DNA from: Paenibacillus sp. MAHUQ-63
GTDB taxonomy: Bacteria; Bacillota; Bacilli; Paenibacillales; NBRC-103111
NCBI RefSeq assembly: GCF_028765165.1
Contig: NZ_JARADB010000007.1
Coordinates: 186,001-250,000, forward strand
DNA length: 64,000 nt
Direction: 5' to 3'
This document shows, piece after piece, positions 49,327-58,259 of the stretch. How positions within the stretch are numbered: the stretch's first letter is position 1; each line of letters starts with the position of its first letter. The notes beneath the pieces were generated by a model. The model saw only the letters and a program-made list of their open reading frames with translations, ran no database searches and was not told the origin of the DNA. Made by a program: the position numbers and the translations under genes.

Positions 49327-51033
49327 CTATCGCTCAGAGCGATAAATCTCCTTCACCAAACGGTAAGCCAGCTTAGGCTTGCGGTACTCGTTCAGCAGTC
49401 CTTTGTTGTTGAAGCTGCGGGCGCGGTCGCGGAAGTACGGGCGGTCGCTGCGCACATCGACGCGAATGTCCGCGAAGTGCCAGATCAGCGTACCGACGAT
49501 GCGCGGATCCTCGCGGAAGATCGCCAGCGCTTGCTGCAGGACGTCAGCCTGGTAGTCTTCACTGAACAGGCGCGGCTCCCAACCGGCATCGCCGAAAATG
49601 CCGGCCGCACCGAATTCGCTCATGATGAGCGGCTTGCCTGCGGCGCCTTGCGCTTCGGCGTTGGCGTAATAATTTTGCAGCATATCCCGGAAGCCGCTGA
49701 CATGGCCCTGATACCAGCCATAATATTTGTTGATGCCGATGACATCGAAGTAAGACAGGACGATGTCTTCTTCCGGATGCATGGTGGCGTAAGTGACGAG
49801 GCGGCTGGCATCCATGCTGCGGATTTTGCCGACGAATTTCTTCGTCAGCTCAAGCGCTTCCGTGGACCGGGTATCGATCTCATTGTGAGCGCCCCAGAAA
49901 ATGATCGAGGGATGATGATAATCGCGCGTAATCATCTCGTCCAGCATCTGAATGCCGCGTTCCGCAAACAGAGGGCTTGCGAGTGTTTCCAAGCTCATGA
50001 AGCAGCCCCACATCGGGATCTCGCTCCATAACAGCATGCCGTGCTCGTCCAGCAGATCGACCCAGAATTGGCTTTGCGGATAGTGCGAGCCGCGAACGAT
50101 GTTGCAGCCGAGGTCCTGCAGAATCGATAGATCCTTCAACATGAGCTTAGGCGGAAAGGCGAAACCCCACTCCGGATGCTCCTCATGACGGTTAACGCCT
50201 TGCAAATAAAGCTCCTTGCCGTTAAGCAGAATTTGTCCGCCGCGCACTTCCACGGTACGGAAGCCTGTCCGGTCGATCAGATCGTCCTCACCGGCCTGTA
50301 CGCTAAATGTATACAACTCAGGACGACCGACATCCCATTTGCGGACGTTGGCGAGGCTGCCGCGAAGCGTGAGCTTCACGGATTGTCCCGCAGGAACATG
50401 GGCGGTAGAAGCAGGGAAATCGAGACCTTCCGTGGAAGCGGTAATGGTGAGCTCGCGATCTTCGCCGCTCAAGGAGTTCAACTGCAGCTGCAAGGAAATA
50501 TCGGCATCGCTGCCCTGAAGCTGGTAGTCGATTTTCAGGGAGTCGATGTATACGTCAGGCAGCTCCTGCAGTTCAACGGATCGCATGATTCCTCCATACG
50601 AGTACCAATCCGCCACATCGGTAGGCAGTGTCTGCCAGTCCAATGTGCTGTCTACCCGGACGATCAACTCATGCCGTCCTGGCGCCAGATGCGGGATCAG
50701 AGCGGAGAATTGCGTATAGCCGCCGAAGTGGTAGGCAAGATGTTTGCCATCCACATACACGTCGGCATGATGCAGAATGCCTTCGAAGATCAGACGGATA
50801 TTGCTTTCTTCGGTGATATCGAAGAAGGTGCGGTACCAGGCTGCGCCGATATATTCAAATAAGCCCAGTTCGTTATTCCAGCAGGATGGAACGACGAGCT
50901 TGCGGGAATCGCTTGGGAAGTTGATGAACCATTCCTCGCTGATGCCTGCGTTGCCGGGATCGGTGACGAAATCCCATACTCCGTCGAGCGAACGGGTCTG
51001 GCGGGCGATGTGCTGCACAAAAGTACGTCTCAA
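49327..51033 (-). CDS. uidA: Glycoside hydrolase family 2 beta-glucuronidase
   Basis: A 568-residue GH2 enzyme with the sugar-binding, immunoglobulin-like and TIM-barrel domains in order. Acid/base Glu is in FWGAHNEID, the nucleophile Glu in PLIMSEFGAAGIFGD, and the barrel start is LYLQGVNRHEEHPEWG. The C-terminal SFNNKGLLNEYRKPK carries the Asn-x-Lys pair that recognises the glucuronate carboxylate, so beta-glucuronidase is favoured over beta-galactosidase. No signal peptide. Translation probably starts at TTG, with AAAGGGG 9 bases upstream. Divergent from an AraC regulator across about 80-115 bases. Confidence 0.88.
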   Translation of the reverse strand: MRRTFVQHIARQTRSLDGVWDFVTDPGNAGISEEWFINFPSDSRKLVVPSCWNNELGLFEYIGAAWYRTFFDITEESNIRLIFEGILHHADVYVDGKHLAYHFGGYTQFSALIPHLAPGRHELIVRVDSTLDWQTLPTDVADWYSYGGIMRSVELQELPDVYIDSLKIDYQLQGSDADISLQLQLNSLSGEDRELTITASTEGLDFPASTAHVPAGQSVKLTLRGSLANVRKWDVGRPELYTFSVQAGEDDLIDRTGFRTVEVRGGQILLNGKELYLQGVNRHEEHPEWGFAFPPKLMLKDLSILQDLGCNIVRGSHYPQSQFWVDLLDEHGMLLWSEIPMWGCFMSLETLASPLFAERGIQMLDEMITRDYHHPSIIFWGAHNEIDTRSTEALELTKKFVGKIRSMDASRLVTYATMHPEEDIVLSYFDVIGINKYYGWYQGHVSGFRDMLQNYYANAEAQGAAGKPLIMSEFGAAGIFGDAGWEPRLFSEDYQADVLQQALAIFREDPRIVGTLIWHFADIRVDVRSDRPYFRDRARSFNNKGLLNEYRKPKLAYRLVKEIYRSER

Positions 51034-51149
51034 AGAAAAAATCCCCTTTCATGTCTGTTTCGTAAAGCGTATCATGGAAGAATGGGTAGTCGCTATGGAC
51101 AAAGGAGTTTATGATTTGTCAAAATCGCTTTGACGGTGGTGAAACATGG

Positions 51150-51968
51150 ATGGAAGAGAGCGCGCACAGAATGTATCGTCTCCGTCTGACGTACGAGAAG
51201 CTTCCGGTACCCGGCTGGCGGGATATCCGGAATACGATGGATGTACATTCGCTTTATTGGATTATGAGCGGGGAGGGCGAATTCTCGCATGCTCCTGATG
51301 AGGAGCCGATTCGGGTGAAGCCGGGAACGCTGTTGTATTTGAAGCCGGGCTTTTCCTTGACGATGTCGTCCTCCGTGGATCAGCCGCTTTATATACGCAT
51401 GCTGCTGTTCGATGCCTTCGATGTGCCCTATGAGCACCAAACGTGGCAAAAGCCCGTCTATGTGGACACGCTTCACCTGCCGTTCATCAAGCTATATTCC
51501 CCGGAACAGGCTGTTTGGATACAGGAGCAGATCAAAATGATGTGGTCGATCCAGAGCACGGACCCGCACGAAAGGCAAGCGGAATTTCAATATGTGCTTT
51601 CGCGGCTGCTGCATTATATGAGGGATACGAACGATTCGGCGGACCCGTATATGAAAGCCTACCAGCAGGCCAAGTTCTGGATAGAAACATGCTACAATCG
51701 TCCGCTGAAGATGGAGGAGCTGGCGCGCAGCTTCCATATCTCGGTCTCTCAACTGCGCAAGCTGTTTATGCAGCAGATGGGCATCCCGCCGAAGGAATAC
51801 TTGAACCGGATTCGCAACGAGAAAGCGAAGACGCTGCTGCTCCTGACGGAGGAACCGATGAAAGCGATCGCGGCCGCTTGCGGCTTTGCGGATGAATTTC
51901 ATTTTGGTAAAATGTTCCGTGCATGGAATGAGGTATCGCCGGCCCGCTTTCGGGCCTTGTATAAATAG
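51150..51968 (+). CDS. AraC-family transcriptional regulator
   Basis: A 272-residue regulator with a cupin-like sensor (SLYWIMSGEGEFSHA, VKPGTLLYLKPGF) and the AraC double helix-turn-helix (MEELARSFHISVSQLRKLFM, AIAAACGFADEFHFGKMFRA). Two starts are possible: ATG 51150 with GGTGG about 9 bases upstream, or ATG 51111 with AAAGGAG only 4 bases upstream. It is divergent from the beta-glucuronidase gene and probably controls it. The CYTH gene follows after 21 bases. Confidence 0.86.
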   Translation: MEESAHRMYRLRLTYEKLPVPGWRDIRNTMDVHSLYWIMSGEGEFSHAPDEEPIRVKPGTLLYLKPGFSLTMSSSVDQPLYIRMLLFDAFDVPYEHQTWQKPVYVDTLHLPFIKLYSPEQAVWIQEQIKMMWSIQSTDPHERQAEFQYVLSRLLHYMRDTNDSADPYMKAYQQAKFWIETCYNRPLKMEELARSFHISVSQLRKLFMQQMGIPPKEYLNRIRNEKAKTLLLLTEEPMKAIAAACGFADEFHFGKMFRAWNEVSPARFRALYK

Positions 51969-51989
51969 GTAGAGGAGAATGAGCGAACT

Positions 51990-52484
51990 ATGGGAAAAGA
52001 GATCGAAAAGAAATTTCTATTGCCTGCGTTTCCGGCAGGCGAGCTGGATGAGGGAACGATTAAGCTGGTGTCCAAGCAGTATATTTACCAAACGTATCTG
52101 GCTTTCTCGGAGGACCAGGAAATTCGGGTGCGCAAGCTGGTGGACAGCTCCGGCCAAACGACCTATACGCATACGTTCAAATCAGGACACGGTATGGTCC
52201 GGGAAGAGATCGAGTACGGCATCTCGGAGCCGGTGTACAAGCAGCTTCTGGAGCGCACGGGGCTGATCCCGCTGGAGAAGATTCGCACGACGGTGGAGTG
52301 CGGTGGATTGTTTTTCGAGATCGATGAGTATAAGCAGGTGGATTTGGCGGTCGTTGAGGTTGAGTTTCCGGATGTCGCAGCAGCCGAGCGCTTTGAAGTA
52401 CCTGCTTGGTTCGGCCGGGAGCTGGGGGCTGAGGAGGAATTCCGGAACAAGTCCATGTGGATTGCGCTGCAGGACAAATCTTAA
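51990..52484 (+). CDS. CYTH-domain protein (triphosphate tunnel metalloenzyme)
   Basis: A 164-residue protein starting with the family signature EIEKKFLL and continuing with acidic and basic strand pairs (EIRVRKLV, FEIDEYKQVDLAVVEVEF) that line the tunnel. CYTH enzymes hydrolyse triphosphates (tripolyphosphate, thiamine triphosphate or nucleotides) with divalent metal in the cytoplasm; some related proteins make cyclic AMP. GAGGAG precedes the ATG. Probably cotranscribed with the AraC regulator, though no functional link is evident. Confidence 0.9.
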   Translation: MGKEIEKKFLLPAFPAGELDEGTIKLVSKQYIYQTYLAFSEDQEIRVRKLVDSSGQTTYTHTFKSGHGMVREEIEYGISEPVYKQLLERTGLIPLEKIRTTVECGGLFFEIDEYKQVDLAVVEVEFPDVAAAERFEVPAWFGRELGAEEEFRNKSMWIALQDKS

Positions 52485-52585
52485 AAAGTGCAGGAGGCTA
52501 AGCCGTCTCCGCATGGCGGAAGGGGCTTAGCCCTCATCTTCATCTTCACCTTCATCTTCATACCGGTTGCGATTGGGGGAATATA

Positions 52586-55465
52586 GTGATCAAGGATTTG
52601 CTCAACAATTTTGCGCTGCTTGCTGTCTTTACTTTCATTTCGATCCAAACTTTTTATAACCCTGCATGCAGAGCAATTGGGAAATGGAAGTTTCGCTTCT
52701 ACGTAGGACTGGCTCACGGGATGTATGGCGTCCTGCTTGCTCTGATTGGGGTTCAAGCGGGGGCCAGACATATTCTGGATTTGAAAGCGATTGCGATTCT
52801 CATGGCGACGTTCATTGGCGGAAGTTTTTCCGGCTTGATCGCTACGCTGGTGATGATTCTGGGAAGAACGATGATCGATCCGTTTGTCCTGTTCCGCGTA
52901 AGTGTACTTGGGCTGCTGATTTTTGCGGGCAGCGCTCTCGTCCATCATTACGTTCACCGGTATTGGAGCAAGTGGGGGCTGCTCATTGCTTGCCCGGTCG
53001 TCTTCCTGTTCATTGATATGGTGATTGTGTATCGGCTGCCTTTTGTGGAAATGGTCTTGCCGGCCTTGCTGCTGCATCTGGGCGGCGGGGCGCTTGTCGG
53101 AGCGCTGTTCCAGTATTTTATGAAGTCGGAGGAGTTAAGAGGACAACTGCATCATATCAAACAAGAGCTTGCGAGCATATTGAGGCGGCAGCCAGGCATT
53201 ACGTTCAAGGTGATCAGGATTCAGAATGAACCCGTGTTCACGATGATAGACGGCCAACTGCTGCACGATCTCGGGCTGGAACCGCGCCAGCTCGTCTATC
53301 GGGATGTGCTGCCATTAAAGCAATTTACGGCGGAATTCTCGGAGCATTTGAAGCTGAAGTTCGAAGAAGCCTGGCAGGGCCATCAAGTCTCCTATGAGGC
53401 TCATCTGCAGGGCAGGACCTTGTTCACGACGCTGCAGCCCGTATTCGATGGGGAACAAGTGGTAGAGATTATCGGCTCGACGACCGATATTACGGAGCGC
53501 ATAGAAGCGGAGAAACGCGTGCAACAATCGGACCAAGCGAGCCAGGCCAAGAGCCAGTTCATCGCCAAGATGAGCCATGAAATCAGAACTCCGCTCAACG
53601 GGATTATCGGACTGACGCGGATTCTCGCGAAAACGCCGCTGTCCGACCATCAGAAAGATTATTTGAGCAAGATCAAATCCTCCTCACACACGCTGCTCGG
53701 CATTATTAACGATGTGCTCGATCTGTCCAAGGTGGAAGCGGGCAAGCTGGAAGTGGAGCTTACGGGCTTTCATATCGACGAGCTTCTGAAGGATTTGGCC
53801 AGCATTCTCAGCGTCCTGCCGGATAATAAGCCGATCGAGCTGATTTTCAATACGGCTGCCGAGCTCCCTACCCACATACTCGGCGATCCGCTGCGGCTCA
53901 AGCAGGTGCTGCTCAATCTGTGCAGCAATGCAATCAAATTCACGACGACAGGCTATGTGATGCTGAAAATCGAGGTGGAGCCTTCATCGTCATCGAGTGA
54001 GCACATTATGCTCCATTTCACGATTGAGGATAGCGGAATCGGGATATCGGACGACCGGCTTGCCGCCATATTCGAGCCTTTCTCACAGGCTGACGGATCG
54101 ACCAGCCGGGAATACGGCGGCACCGGACTGGGCCTTACGATCAGCCAGCATCTGATCAGTCTGATGGGCGGCGTGTTGGAAGCGGCGAGTACGGTCGGCA
54201 AGGGGAGCACATTCCGCTTCTCCCTGCCCTTCCAGGTCATTGAAGCGGCGGACCCCGACGCCTGGGACGTTTCCAAGCAGCATGCCCCGTACCGGGTACT
54301 TCTGGTAGAGGACCATCCGCTAATGAGCGGCGCCTTGCGAGAATCATTGGAGTCGTTCGCGCTGATTGTTACGGACGTATCTTCATGGAAAGCGATGTTC
54401 GACCGCCTGAAGGGAGAGGAGAAGTACGATGCAATTCTGCTCGATATGGAAGCCGAAGACATGTACGGTATCGAGACGTGGAATTCGCTAATGGACACGA
54501 TCTCCAGGGAGCATACGGTAGTCGTAGGCTGCACCTCTCCCTTGGGCAAAGAGGAAATGCTGAAGCTGCCGGCCGATCAGAGACCCGATGCCGTGCTGGT
54601 GAAACCGATCTGCCGGTTGGAGCTCTTTCAGACGCTGGATGCCTTGTTCCATCCCCACCCTGCGGCCAAACACGCTGGAAACGGCGATGCTGCGAAGGGA
54701 CTTGAGACGAAGAAGACAGGCCGCATTTTGCTGGTGGAGGATAATGAAATCAACCGTCAGGTCGCCGGAGAGCTCCTGGAGGAGCAGGGCTACAGCGTCT
54801 CGATGGCAGAGAACGGCCAGGAAGCGATCGACGAGCTTCAAGCGAATGCCTATGACTTGGTGCTCATGGATATCCATATGCCGGTTATGGATGGTATGGA
54901 GGCGATGCAGCGTATCCGGCAATTTCCGCTTTTTCAGCAGCTGCCGATTGTAGCATTGACAGCCAACGTCGTGAAAGAGGACCATGAGCAATATCTGCGA
55001 CAAGGAATGAACGATGTCATCAGCAAACCGCTGGATGTGAAACGCCTGTACCAAGTGGTAAGCAAATGGATTGAGCCTCGTCGCGAACAGGCTCATGCGG
55101 ATGCTTCACCGCCAAGTTCAGCGAATTTCTATATGGACATAGAAGCGATCGATTGGCGGGCGGCACTGGCTCGCGTAGAAGGCAAAGCATCCATTCTGAC
55201 AGTCATGCTGCATCTGTTTAAGAAAAACTACAGCGGTTTCGCCGAGCAGTTGATCGCGCATCTGCGCGAAGGCGATACAGTATCCGCCAAGAGGGCCGTT
55301 CATACGCTGCTCGGTGTAGCAGGCAGCCTGTCGGCCGACGGGCTGCGGGAAGCGACGGCTAGGCTGGAACTGGCGATTGCGGAGAGCACAGATCTTCATG
55401 TGCCGCTCGCTGCCGTAGCTGCAGAAATCGAACGAATCATCGCCGGCATTCCGGATGAGAAGTGA
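52586..55465 (+). CDS. Hybrid sensor histidine kinase with two receiver domains and an Hpt domain
   Basis: A 959-residue protein. Five or six membrane helices of the 5TM-LYT type (1-178) are followed by a PAS-like region (205-305). HisKA has H331 in AKMSHEIRTPLNG, and the ATPase domain (about 440-555) has NLCSNAIKFT and YGGTGLGLTIS. Receiver 1 (572-690) is PYRVLLVEDHPLM with a possible Asp in AILLDMEAED. Receiver 2 (712-835) is canonical (LVLMDIHMPVMDG). The Hpt domain (about 860-955) has AVHTLLGVAGSLSADG, with Leu where Hpt domains usually have Lys. Start is GTG. No cognate output gene adjoins. Confidence 0.9.
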   Translation: MIKDLLNNFALLAVFTFISIQTFYNPACRAIGKWKFRFYVGLAHGMYGVLLALIGVQAGARHILDLKAIAILMATFIGGSFSGLIATLVMILGRTMIDPFVLFRVSVLGLLIFAGSALVHHYVHRYWSKWGLLIACPVVFLFIDMVIVYRLPFVEMVLPALLLHLGGGALVGALFQYFMKSEELRGQLHHIKQELASILRRQPGITFKVIRIQNEPVFTMIDGQLLHDLGLEPRQLVYRDVLPLKQFTAEFSEHLKLKFEEAWQGHQVSYEAHLQGRTLFTTLQPVFDGEQVVEIIGSTTDITERIEAEKRVQQSDQASQAKSQFIAKMSHEIRTPLNGIIGLTRILAKTPLSDHQKDYLSKIKSSSHTLLGIINDVLDLSKVEAGKLEVELTGFHIDELLKDLASILSVLPDNKPIELIFNTAAELPTHILGDPLRLKQVLLNLCSNAIKFTTTGYVMLKIEVEPSSSSSEHIMLHFTIEDSGIGISDDRLAAIFEPFSQADGSTSREYGGTGLGLTISQHLISLMGGVLEAASTVGKGSTFRFSLPFQVIEAADPDAWDVSKQHAPYRVLLVEDHPLMSGALRESLESFALIVTDVSSWKAMFDRLKGEEKYDAILLDMEAEDMYGIETWNSLMDTISREHTVVVGCTSPLGKEEMLKLPADQRPDAVLVKPICRLELFQTLDALFHPHPAAKHAGNGDAAKGLETKKTGRILLVEDNEINRQVAGELLEEQGYSVSMAENGQEAIDELQANAYDLVLMDIHMPVMDGMEAMQRIRQFPLFQQLPIVALTANVVKEDHEQYLRQGMNDVISKPLDVKRLYQVVSKWIEPRREQAHADASPPSSANFYMDIEAIDWRAALARVEGKASILTVMLHLFKKNYSGFAEQLIAHLREGDTVSAKRAVHTLLGVAGSLSADGLREATARLELAIAESTDLHVPLAAVAAEIERIIAGIPDEK

Positions 55466-55472
55466 ATGAATA

Positions 55473-55505
55473 AGGGCGGCCAGGATAAGAAATCCTGGCC
55501 GCCCT
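55473..55505 (+). terminator. Intrinsic terminator of the hybrid kinase gene
   Basis: A 14-base-pair stem (AGGGCGGCCAGGAT and complement) with a 5-base loop, then TATGACTTTTT. Confidence 0.85.
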
Positions 55506-55573
55506 ATGACTTTTTGGACAGAAGTAAGCTTCCTGTGCCATACTTTGGGATAGAAGAAGGAGGTGCAGCTATC

Positions 55574-56080
55574 ATGCAAATCATTCGGCTTGGACAGCAA
55601 GACGTCCCGCAGGTGCAAGCCTTAATGCTTGAAGTATGTTCGCGGTTGCCATCGGATGCGCTCTATTCCATGGACCGTCTGGAAGCCTTATACGAATATG
55701 TCGAAGAGAAAGGCGAAATGTACGGCGTCTTCCAAGGGGAAGCGCTAGTCGCCTATACGGTGCTCGCCTTCCCGGGGCACGGCGCCGGCAATTTGGGCAG
55801 GGAGTTCGGCGTACCGGAGGCCGAGCTTCCGAAAGTCGCTTCGCTGGAGGGGACGATCGTGCACGAATCGGTGCGCGGATCAGGCCTGCAGCGGCGCTTC
55901 CACGCCTATCGGGAGCAGCGCGCCCGGGAGAGAGGGATGCTATACTTGTATGCGACCGTGCATCCGGACAATGCCGTCAGCCGGGCCAATCTGGAATCGG
56001 CAGGCTTCACGCTGCAGTTCTCGCGTCCGATGTACGGCGGGCTCCCGAGGCAGTGCTATGCGAAGAAATTACTTCGTTAG
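55574..56080 (+). CDS. GNAT-family N-acetyltransferase
   Basis: A 168-residue protein with the GNAT acetyl-CoA loop in HESVRGSGLQRRFHAYREQR and the helix-strand end HPDNAVSRANLESAGF. The acceptor is unknown. The ATG at 55574 follows GAAGGAGG; the frame runs open to 55466 through the preceding terminator and is not used. It overlaps the convergent ParB-like gene by 12 bases. Confidence 0.88.
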   Translation: MQIIRLGQQDVPQVQALMLEVCSRLPSDALYSMDRLEALYEYVEEKGEMYGVFQGEALVAYTVLAFPGHGAGNLGREFGVPEAELPKVASLEGTIVHESVRGSGLQRRFHAYREQRARERGMLYLYATVHPDNAVSRANLESAGFTLQFSRPMYGGLPRQCYAKKLLR

Positions 56081-57115
56081 GGCGAGCTCCTGCACTTTCT
56101 TCCATTCGCCAAGCTGCTTTTCCAGTTGAGCCACCAGGGTGTCGACATCTTGCAGGAATTGGTCCCGCTCGGCGGCGTCGACCTGCAGAGCAGCGCTCCG
56201 CAGGTCGCTTGCGTCCGAAGCCCCAACCGCTGCAAGCAGCTGGAGCAATTTGCGTTGAATCGGTGCAGCCGGAGCCGCAGCCGCAGCCGTTTCAGCTGTA
56301 GCAGCTTGGGAGCCGCTATCCGCTGCAGGAGCTTCGCCAAGCTTATCCGCCTTCGGCGCAGCTTTGGCAGAAGCTTTGGCAGCCGCAGCGGGCTTGGCGC
56401 GTTCGGCACGGTTATTTTGAAAGACCGACCATGTCTCTACCAGCTCGGGCCCTGATTTGTACAAGAGCTTGCCTTTGGTGCTCTCGGAGATCTCTTTATC
56501 CTTGAACATCTTGGCGATCTTCTTCACGTCGCTGACAGGCATTTCATCCCGCGCCATAATCAGGGCAAGCGGATCGCGGTGCTCGATCGCGAGATCCTTC
56601 AGCGGCAGCAGCTGATCCTCGGTCAGCTTGTCCTTGCGAATTTCGGTGCCGCTCACAATCAGCTTTTTGACCGCGTTGCCGAATTTCAGCAGTTCGCATT
56701 TATTCTTGATATAGGCTTCGGGCTTGCCCAGCTTGCTGGAGAGATATTTCAGCGAGGAGCTGAACTTCGCATCATGCATCAGCTTGTGGAATGCCTCTCC
56801 TTCCTCAATGGGGGAGAAGCCCTCCCGCGTCAAATTCTCCGCAATTTGCTCCAAATAAATTTCCATCTCATCCGTAACCGTCGAGACGATGCAGGCCATG
56901 GTAGGTTTCCCCAGCATTTGACTAGCTTTGTAGCGGCGGTTTCCGTAAATGATTTTGTATCTCCCGTCTCCCGTCGATCTGACTTTAATCGGAGAAAGCA
57001 AACCGATCTCCCCGATACTTTTCATCAGCTCCTGCAAAGCTTCTTCATCGAACTGGTATCTGGGCTGGTCCTTGTCCTCGTCAATGAGCTCGATTGGAAT
57101 TTCTAATATATTCAT
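56069..57115 (-). CDS. Orphan ParB/Spo0J-like protein with alanine-rich linker
   Basis: A 348-residue protein. The N-terminal ParB nucleotide-binding domain (about 1-95) reads IPIELIDEDKDQPRYQF and YKIIYGNRRYKASQMLG. The helix-turn-helix region (about 110-190) follows, as KYLSSKLGKPEAYIKNKCEL. Then come a long Ala/Pro-rich linker (about 235-290) and a C-terminal helical segment. Box II is GNRRYKA instead of the usual GERRYRA. No parA, parS-like palindrome or jag/mnmG neighbour is present, so this is not the chromosomal partition locus. The ATG at 57115 has GGAG 11 bases upstream. Confidence 0.82.
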   Translation of the reverse strand: MNILEIPIELIDEDKDQPRYQFDEEALQELMKSIGEIGLLSPIKVRSTGDGRYKIIYGNRRYKASQMLGKPTMACIVSTVTDEMEIYLEQIAENLTREGFSPIEEGEAFHKLMHDAKFSSSLKYLSSKLGKPEAYIKNKCELLKFGNAVKKLIVSGTEIRKDKLTEDQLLPLKDLAIEHRDPLALIMARDEMPVSDVKKIAKMFKDKEISESTKGKLLYKSGPELVETWSVFQNNRAERAKPAAAAKASAKAAPKADKLGEAPAADSGSQAATAETAAAAAPAAPIQRKLLQLLAAVGASDASDLRSAALQVDAAERDQFLQDVDTLVAQLEKQLGEWKKVQELALTK

Positions 57116-57184
57116 AGCAAGTCTCCATTCGTTCAATTGTTCCTGATTTATTATATAACAAGGGGCAATTCGTGGAAATCTTTT

Positions 57185-58069
57185 CTACAGTCCGACATTG
57201 CGTTGTTTGAATTCCGTTGGGGTTAAGCCTGTAACCGCTTTAAAATTTCTGCAAAAATAATGAATGCTCGAATAGCCCAATTGCATGGCGACTGCTTCGA
57301 TCGACTGCTCGTGGAGCAGCAGAAGCTGCGCCTGCTTGACCCGTTCGAGGATCAAGTAATGCTTCGGGGCATAGCCAGTTGCCTCGCGAAACAATTCTGC
57401 GAAGTACGTCGGGTGGTAGCCGCAGATGGCGGCCAGCTCCGGCGTTGTCCAGTTGCGGGATGTTTCCTTATGAATCGCTTCGATGGCAGCGGCGATTTTG
57501 CTATGCTCGCCTGCGGCCCGGAACCGTTTATCGATCTGGTAGCGCAGCAGCGTGGTCAGAATTTGAATGAGATATCCGCGGGCGATCGCGCCATAGCCGG
57601 GCTCCTGATGAAGGTATTCCTTGGCAATCCGCGCGAACAAGCCTTCAAGCTGCGTCACTTCGTAGAAATTCCACAGATCTACGTCGCCATGGCCTTCTAC
57701 ATGCACCGAGTAGGTTCTGGCCGGCTGAGCCAAGCTCCCTCTGCTGTGCATGACGATTCGCGGCTCGGGATGGACCGCTTCGCTCGATGCGGAGTCCCAG
57801 CTGAAATGAATGCTGCCCAGCGTAGAAGGACCCTCTGAGGAAATGGCCAGACGATGCGGCGTATCGGCTCCGTAGAACAGACAGCTCCCCGGGAGCAGAT
57901 GCAGGCATTTCCCGGCGAACTCAAAGGTCGCAGCGCCGGACACCACCAAGATGAGCTGACAGTCGGGGATGGTGCGCGGGCCCCAGAAGGTGCCGGCAGG
58001 GGACTGGAAGTAATTGGCGAAGTTAACCGTCGGCCGCAGGTTTCCGAGTGATCCCAGATGAGTTTTCAT
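57185..58069 (-). CDS. AraC-family transcriptional regulator
   Basis: A 294-residue regulator with a cupin-type sensor (QLILVVSGAATFEFAGK, GADTPHRLAI) and the AraC double helix-turn-helix (ELAAICGYHPTYFAELFREA, EAVAMQLGYSSIHYFCRNFK). The ATG at 58069 follows GAGGGTG by 8 bases. It is a single gene, with no carbohydrate genes adjoining, so its targets are unknown. Confidence 0.87.
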   Translation of the reverse strand: MKTHLGSLGNLRPTVNFANYFQSPAGTFWGPRTIPDCQLILVVSGAATFEFAGKCLHLLPGSCLFYGADTPHRLAISSEGPSTLGSIHFSWDSASSEAVHPEPRIVMHSRGSLAQPARTYSVHVEGHGDVDLWNFYEVTQLEGLFARIAKEYLHQEPGYGAIARGYLIQILTTLLRYQIDKRFRAAGEHSKIAAAIEAIHKETSRNWTTPELAAICGYHPTYFAELFREATGYAPKHYLILERVKQAQLLLLHEQSIEAVAMQLGYSSIHYFCRNFKAVTGLTPTEFKQRNVGL

Positions 58070-58259
58070 GTAAACATCACCCTCGCAAGGCAAAGATTTA
58101 ACTCTATTGTTTCACCAAATGGGGAGTTGTGCAAGAACGGAATGAGCGTGTCCGGGCGTTCGATCCCCCATAAAAAGATTGATCTCGTTTTTAGTAGGTG
58201 ATATAACAGTCGGTGTCGAATTATGGCACTGAAGCTTACAAATGACGGGGGTAGAGTAC

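Noticed and set aside
48554..49345. 263-residue His/Pro/Ser-rich open frame across the minisatellite
   Set aside because: No ribosome site, composition set by the repeat, units differ by lengths that are not multiples of three, and it runs through the glucuronidase terminator.
55466..55573. N-terminal extension of the acetyltransferase
   Set aside because: It would translate through the hybrid-kinase terminator, and the ATG at 55574 has a strong ribosome site.
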